Both the position numbers and the translations under genes were made by a program. A stretch of DNA of 28,864 bases, taken from the NCBI GenBank assembly GCA_948616425.1, contig CAPGBJ010000011.1, positions 1-28,864 of the forward strand, read 5' to 3'. Numbering within the stretch: the first letter of the stretch is position 1; every line of letters starts with the position of its first letter. Source of the stretch: an uncultured Oscillospiraceae bacterium. Lineage in GTDB: Bacteria > Bacillota > Clostridia > Oscillospirales > Oscillospiraceae. The notes beneath the pieces are model-generated. The model saw only the letters and a list, made by a program, of their open reading frames with translations. It was not told the origin of the DNA and did not search any database. Below are positions 24,950 to 28,864 of this stretch, in pieces.

Positions 24950-25351
24950 TTGAAGTTTAAACAGTTTTGTTCCACATTTTTGGCTTGTGCCCTGACTTTG
25001 TGTTGTGTTACTGGTCCTGTCAGTGCTATTGAAGCTCCAGACGAAGATTTGCCAATACTTCGAGTTTCTGAGCGTATTGACCAAAGTATTTCGGCGAATT
25101 CCATTGCAGCTATGGAGGAATGGTTTTCCTTGGATAAAGGTGATACTGTATCTTTTGATTGTACATATACTCCTAAATCTGCTAGTGTTGATTTCGGAAT
25201 AGTTGATTCTAATAATATATTCCATTATGTGAATTATACCAGTGGAAGTGTTAGCAAGTCAATTCGAGTAACCGAAGCTGGACAATATAAACTAGCTATC
25301 CGTAATAACGAATCCTATTCTATCACAGTGACAGGAACAGTGAAATATTAA
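24950..25351 (+). CDS. Small secreted protein of unknown function
   Basis: 133-aa protein starting at TTG 24950 with an AAAGGA site 9-10 nt upstream. A Sec signal peptide (about 1-26: KFKQFCSTFLACALTLCCVT, then GPVSA) probably is cut after VSA. The mature part (about 107 residues) has an acidic start, a helix (ISANSIAAMEEWFSL) and a C-terminal half of beta strands (DTVSFDCTYTP, VDFGIVDSNNIFHYV, AGQYKLAIRNNESYSITVTG). That pattern resembles small beta-sandwich surface or carbohydrate-binding folds, but I cannot assign a family. Strongly AT-rich compared with neighbours, including codon choice, so probably acquired. Ends before a terminator shared with the ABC operon. Confidence 0.7.
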   Translation: MKFKQFCSTFLACALTLCCVTGPVSAIEAPDEDLPILRVSERIDQSISANSIAAMEEWFSLDKGDTVSFDCTYTPKSASVDFGIVDSNNIFHYVNYTSGSVSKSIRVTEAGQYKLAIRNNESYSITVTGTVKY

Positions 25352-25368
25352 TTCTTGAGTGTTGAGAA

Positions 25369-25403
25369 CAAGAGGAGCGTCCCAGCTGGGACGCTCCTCT
25401 TTT
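25369..25403. terminator. Bidirectional terminator
   Basis: GAGGAGCGTCCCAG and CTGGGACGCTCCTC form a perfect 28-bp palindrome with AAGA before and TTTT after. It serves both the secreted-protein gene (plus) and the ABC permease gene (minus). Confidence 0.88.
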
Positions 25404-25406
25404 CTA

Positions 25407-26402
25407 CTACCGTTCTTCGCGGAAGTAGTTTAAACCCAGAGCCGCCGGCTGACCGGAGCCCTCCCGGCTGCGGACAGAGGAGGCCACCAGCACAATGGCG
25501 GTAATCAGGAAGGGCAGGGCCTTGTACAGCTGCGCTGGGATGACGTTGAGCCAGCCCAGAGCGCCGGGGAAGGCGCCGGCCAGGGGGCCGGCATAGATCT
25601 GTAGGGTGTTGAAGAAGCCGAAGACCAAGGTGCCCAGAATGGCCAGCAGCGGGCACCAGTTGGCGAAGATGACCAGGGCAATGGCAATCCAGCCGTAGCC
25701 GTTGATCCAGCAGTTGGAGCCCTCAAAGGAGCCGCTCATATACAGGGCCATATAGAACCCGCCCAGGCCCATGATACCCGAACCGGCGATGAGGTGGATG
25801 TATTTATACAGCAGAATGTTGACCCCCACCGAGTCGGCGGCCCCAGGATTTTCCCCCACCGCCCGCAGACGCAGGCCGGTTTTGGTGAAATTCAGATACC
25901 ACCACACCAGGGCGGCAATGGCGATACCCAGGTAGACAAGCCCGTTTTGAGAAAAGAACACCTTGCCCAGAATGGGGAGTCTGGACAGCAGGGGCAGTTC
26001 CAGGGCGGAAAAGCCCTTTACCAGACTGTCGGCAGAGGTCATGGCTGGCCACCGCTCCCCCATACCTTTCCCCACGAAGAAGTAGAGCCCCAATCCGAAT
26101 GTGGTGATGGTCAGGCCGGTGACGTTCTGGTTGGCCTGGAGGGAGACGGTGAGCAGGGCGAAGAGCAGTCCGCACAGCCCCGCGGCCAGAAAGGACACTA
26201 CCAGTCCCACCAGCAGGCTGTTGGCGGCGCACCCGGCCAGATAGCCGAAGATGGCCCCTACGGCCATGGTGCCCTCCACCCCCAGGTCCAGACTGCCGGA
26301 TTTTTCCACCACAATCTCTCCCACTGTGCCGTAGAGCAGGGGGGTATTCACCAGGACGATGTTAAAGAAGAACAGAGTCAGTACATGGATGGGGTCGTTC
26401 AT
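25407..26402 (-). CDS. Nucleoside ABC transporter permease, NupQ (YufQ)-like
   Basis: 331-aa integral membrane protein with about eight to nine helices, of the branched-chain/ribose-type permease family used by BmpA-type nucleoside importers. Typical segments are the start LVNTPLLYGTVGEIVVEKSG, LDLGVEGTMAVGA, TGLTITTFGLGL and RLRAVGENPGAADSVGVN (the cytoplasmic coupling loop). Last gene of the operon; its ATG overlaps the stop of the NupP-like gene by 4 nt. Substrate is inferred as nucleosides from family order (ATPase-permease-permease), not from residues. Confidence 0.85.
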   Translation of the reverse strand: MNDPIHVLTLFFFNIVLVNTPLLYGTVGEIVVEKSGSLDLGVEGTMAVGAIFGYLAGCAANSLLVGLVVSFLAAGLCGLLFALLTVSLQANQNVTGLTITTFGLGLYFFVGKGMGERWPAMTSADSLVKGFSALELPLLSRLPILGKVFFSQNGLVYLGIAIAALVWWYLNFTKTGLRLRAVGENPGAADSVGVNILLYKYIHLIAGSGIMGLGGFYMALYMSGSFEGSNCWINGYGWIAIALVIFANWCPLLAILGTLVFGFFNTLQIYAGPLAGAFPGALGWLNVIPAQLYKALPFLITAIVLVASSVRSREGSGQPAALGLNYFREER

Positions 26403-27520
26403 TTTGCCATCTCCTTTCCGCTGCGGGGAACCAGCTTAAACCGGGTGAAGAAATCCGCGGCCAGCACGGTAAAGAGGATCACACCTTGTAGCAGATTGGC
26501 GAAGTTGGCGTCGATGGAGGGATAGACTGCGCTGGCCGCCTGACAGCCGAATTGAAGGACGGTAATCAGCAGGGAGGCCGCCACAATGCCCGCCGTATTC
26601 AGCTTGGCCAGCCAGGCCACCACGATGCCGGTCCAGCCCACGTCGTTGGTGGGGGAGGCGGAAAGGATGCCGGCGGAGGACACATGGAAGGCCCCCGCCA
26701 GGCCGATGAGGGCGGCGGACAGAAAGATGGTGCGAATGACGATCCGCCCCACCTTCATCCCAGCGTACCGGGCGGTGTTGGGACTGTCCCCCACCACGGA
26801 GATCTCATAGCCCCGCTTGGTGTAGTTGAGGTAGATGTACAAAATCACACAGATGGCGGCCGCCGCCACCAGAGATAGGTTCAGATTGAACGGTCCGATG
26901 GGGACGGTTATCATCTGGGCGTTGGGCGGGAACTTGGCAAATTTGGGCCGGGCGGATTCCGGGTCCAGAAAAAAATTCCAATCTGTTTTCGTCTCGGCAA
27001 AAAATTGCAGAAAGTATAGGGCCACATAGTTGAGCATCAGGGTGAGTAGGGTCTCGTTGGTGCCAAAGCGCACCTTCAATGCCGCCACAAAGACGCCGTA
27101 GAGGCCGCCCCCCAGGGCTCCGGCTGCCGCCATCACCAGCACCATGGCAGGCCGGGGCAGGGAGTCCCCCAGTTTCATAGCCGCAAAGCCCGCCCAAAAG
27201 GCCCCCATGATAAACTGTCCCTCGCCGCCGATGTTCCAAAAGCGCATCTTAAAGGCCAGAGCCAGGGCCATGGACGTGATCAACAGGGGGACGAACAGGC
27301 GGACAAAATTCTCCACCGCCCGCCAGGGGTAGCGGCTGCCAGGGATGCCCATGGTAAGCATCTGCTTGTAGAAGGTGATAGGTTCCACCCCCTGGACCCA
27401 CAGCAGTACAGCGCCCACCGCCAGTGCCAGGGCCACCGCCGCCACATAGGCCAGCGCCTGGTTTCCCGGCCCGGCGTGGTCCCGCTTGACCACATGGAAA
27501 AGGGGCTGATGGTTTTTCAT
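26399..27520 (-). CDS. Nucleoside ABC transporter permease, NupP (YufP)-like
   Basis: 373-aa membrane permease with about nine helices, partner of the NupQ-like protein. Typical segments are AYVAAVALALAVGAVLLWV (helix 1), FWNIGGEGQFIMGAFWAGF (the family hallmark), FGTNETLLTLMLNYVALY and YEISVVGDSPNTARYAGM (coupling loop). Its start overlaps the stop of the ATPase gene by 4 nt, and its stop overlaps the next start, so the three proteins are translated as a set. Head-on relative to replication from oriC. Confidence 0.86.
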   Translation of the reverse strand: MKNHQPLFHVVKRDHAGPGNQALAYVAAVALALAVGAVLLWVQGVEPITFYKQMLTMGIPGSRYPWRAVENFVRLFVPLLITSMALALAFKMRFWNIGGEGQFIMGAFWAGFAAMKLGDSLPRPAMVLVMAAAGALGGGLYGVFVAALKVRFGTNETLLTLMLNYVALYFLQFFAETKTDWNFFLDPESARPKFAKFPPNAQMITVPIGPFNLNLSLVAAAAICVILYIYLNYTKRGYEISVVGDSPNTARYAGMKVGRIVIRTIFLSAALIGLAGAFHVSSAGILSASPTNDVGWTGIVVAWLAKLNTAGIVAASLLITVLQFGCQAASAVYPSIDANFANLLQGVILFTVLAADFFTRFKLVPRSGKEMAK

Positions 27521-28864
27521 TCCTCCACCTCCTGATTTTCCTCAATCCGGCTGTCTCGGGCGATGCCGGCAGGTTTGTCCTCATGTTTGTTGGTCAGATC
27601 CAGGGCGCCGGTCATCATCAGACCCAGCTCCTCTTTGGAGGTCTTGTGGGCGTGGACCACCCCCATCACCTTCCCGTGGCACAGCACCATGATCTTGTCA
27701 CACAGGTCTATCATCACATCCAGGTCTTCCCCCACAAAGAGGATACCCACGCCGTCTTTTTTCTGCCGGTTGAGGATGTCGTAGATGGCGTAGGAGGAGT
27801 TGATGTCCAGCCCCCGGACGGGGTAGGCGGTGACAATCACATTGGGCCCGGCTTTGATCTCCCGGCCCAGCAGCACCTTCTGTACGTTGCCGCCAGACAG
27901 CCGGCGCACCGGCGTCTCGGTGGAGGGGGTGACAATCTCCAGATCAGCGATCACCTGTTGGGCCTCCGCCCGGCCGGTCTTTCGGTCCACAAAGGGCCCC
28001 TTGGTCTGGTCGTATTTTTTGAGGAGCATGTTGTCCGTGATAGACATGGAGGGGGCCAGACCCATGCCGAGCCGGTCCTCGGGGATAAAGGACATGGAGA
28101 TACCTTTTTCCAGAATGGCCTTGGGGGGCAGGCCCACGATGTTGTCCCCCTTGTGGATCATCTGGCCGCTTTCGATGGGCCGCAGGCCGGCGATGGCCTC
28201 GCACAGCTCCTTCTGGCCGCAGCCGGCGATGCCGGCCACCCCTAAAATTTCGCCCCCCCGGATGTAGAAGCTTACCCGGTCAATGGCAACAGCGCCCTCG
28301 TCATTTTTGATGGTCAAATTCCGGATTTCCAGCAGGGGCCGGGTCTTCTCCACCGTGGGCCGGTCGATGTTCAGCTCTATCTTTCGGCCCACCATATATT
28401 CGGTGAGTTGTTGTTCGCTGGTGGCGGAGGTGTCCACGGTGGTGATGTACTCCCCCTTGCGGAGAATGGCCACCCGGTCAGAAATCTCCATCACCTCGTT
28501 GAGCTTGTGGGTGATGATGATGATGGCGTGACCCGACTGCCTCATTCGGCGTAGGACATCAAAGAGTTTGGCCGTCTCCTGCACGGTGAGCACGGCGGTG
28601 GGCTCATCCAGGATGATAATCCTGGCCCCGTAGTACAGCACCTTGACAATCTCCAAAGTCTGTTTTTCGGAGACGGCCATGTTGTACACCTTTTTCCGGG
28701 GGTCGATGTCAAAGCCAAACTGCCTGGCCATCTCTCCAATCACGCCGTACCGGTCTTTTTTCAGGATGCCCCCCGACTTCTCGTCCCCCAGCCAGATGTT
28801 GTCGGCGGCGGAGAACACGTCCACCAGCTTGAAGTGCTGGTGGACCATGCCGATGCCCAGCCGC
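27517..28864 (-). CDS. Nucleoside ABC transporter ATPase, NupO (YufO)-like, partial
   Basis: Double ABC ATPase; the 5' part, including the first Walker A, lies beyond the right edge. Visible in the first cassette: Q-loop MVHQHFKLVD, a variant signature MAVSEKQTLEI (Ser for the usual Gly of SVG-x-x-Q), Walker B IIILDEPTAVLT and the switch His (ITHKLNEV). Second cassette: a Walker A region lacking the GKS/T (GIAGCGQKEL), as usual for these sugar/nucleoside transporters, a normal signature LSGGNVQKVL, and PVRGLDI after an unusual VTAY. The soluble binding lipoprotein (BmpA type) is not in view and is probably upstream. Confidence 0.88.
   Translation of the reverse strand, partial: RLGIGMVHQHFKLVDVFSAADNIWLGDEKSGGILKKDRYGVIGEMARQFGFDIDPRKKVYNMAVSEKQTLEIVKVLYYGARIIILDEPTAVLTVQETAKLFDVLRRMRQSGHAIIIITHKLNEVMEISDRVAILRKGEYITTVDTSATSEQQLTEYMVGRKIELNIDRPTVEKTRPLLEIRNLTIKNDEGAVAIDRVSFYIRGGEILGVAGIAGCGQKELCEAIAGLRPIESGQMIHKGDNIVGLPPKAILEKGISMSFIPEDRLGMGLAPSMSITDNMLLKKYDQTKGPFVDRKTGRAEAQQVIADLEIVTPSTETPVRRLSGGNVQKVLLGREIKAGPNVIVTAYPVRGLDINSSYAIYDILNRQKKDGVGILFVGEDLDVMIDLCDKIMVLCHGKVMGVVHAHKTSKEELGLMMTGALDLTNKHEDKPAGIARDSRIEENQEVEE

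Overview
The window is a chromosomal replication-origin region of a GC-rich Firmicute. The gene order and protein sequences suggest a gut Clostridia lineage of the Oscillospiraceae type (Flavonifractor/Pseudoflavonifractor/Intestinimonas-like). This placement is inferred from gene content, codon use and promoter style, not from a database match. The core is the classic block: gyrA, gyrB, remB, recF, yaaA, dnaN and dnaA on the minus strand, then rpmH, rnpA, yidD, yidC and khpB(jag) on the plus strand. A DnaA-box cluster with a DnaA-trio-like AT-rich tract lies between dnaA and dnaN. More DnaA boxes flank the dnaA promoter, so the origin is bipartite as in Bacillus subtilis.

Layout. 1-4691 (plus): a CoxE-like VWA protein, a GNAT acetyltransferase, an alanine-racemase-fold protein that lacks the catalytic residues, and an ATP-grasp ligase of the D-aspartate ligase (Aslfm) type. 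4785-7832 (minus): a YegP-like DUF1508 protein, RNase HI, a DIP1984-family protein, a DUF3829 lipoprotein and a SHOCT membrane protein. 7911-18660 (minus): the gyrase/recF/dnaN/dnaA block, interrupted by a DUF5655-type nuclease-fold gene between gyrB and gyrA and by a PH-domain gene between remB and gyrB. 19035-22804 (plus): the rpmH-rnpA-yidD-yidC-khpB expression and membrane-insertion block. 22949-24314: a PrsA-like parvulin lipoprotein. 24364-25351: an AT-richer pair, a membrane-anchored XRE regulator and a small secreted protein. 25407-28864 (minus): a nucleoside-type ABC importer (two permeases and a partial double ATPase) running off the right edge.

How it works together: DnaA opens oriC. 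DnaN (clamp), RecF and the gyrase subunits serve replication and repair. RnpA, L34, YidD, YidC and KhpB serve tRNA processing, translation and membrane-protein insertion. Genes from about 4.8 to 25.4 kb point away from the origin, so they are co-directional with replication. Both outer blocks are head-on.

The two most interesting points are: (1) a racemase-fold protein without the PLP lysine or catalytic tyrosine, directly upstream of a D-amino-acid ligase homologue; (2) a second, diverged but still in-frame copy of the gyrB 3' end on the far side of the inserted nuclease gene, a footprint of insertion at the gyrB stop codon.
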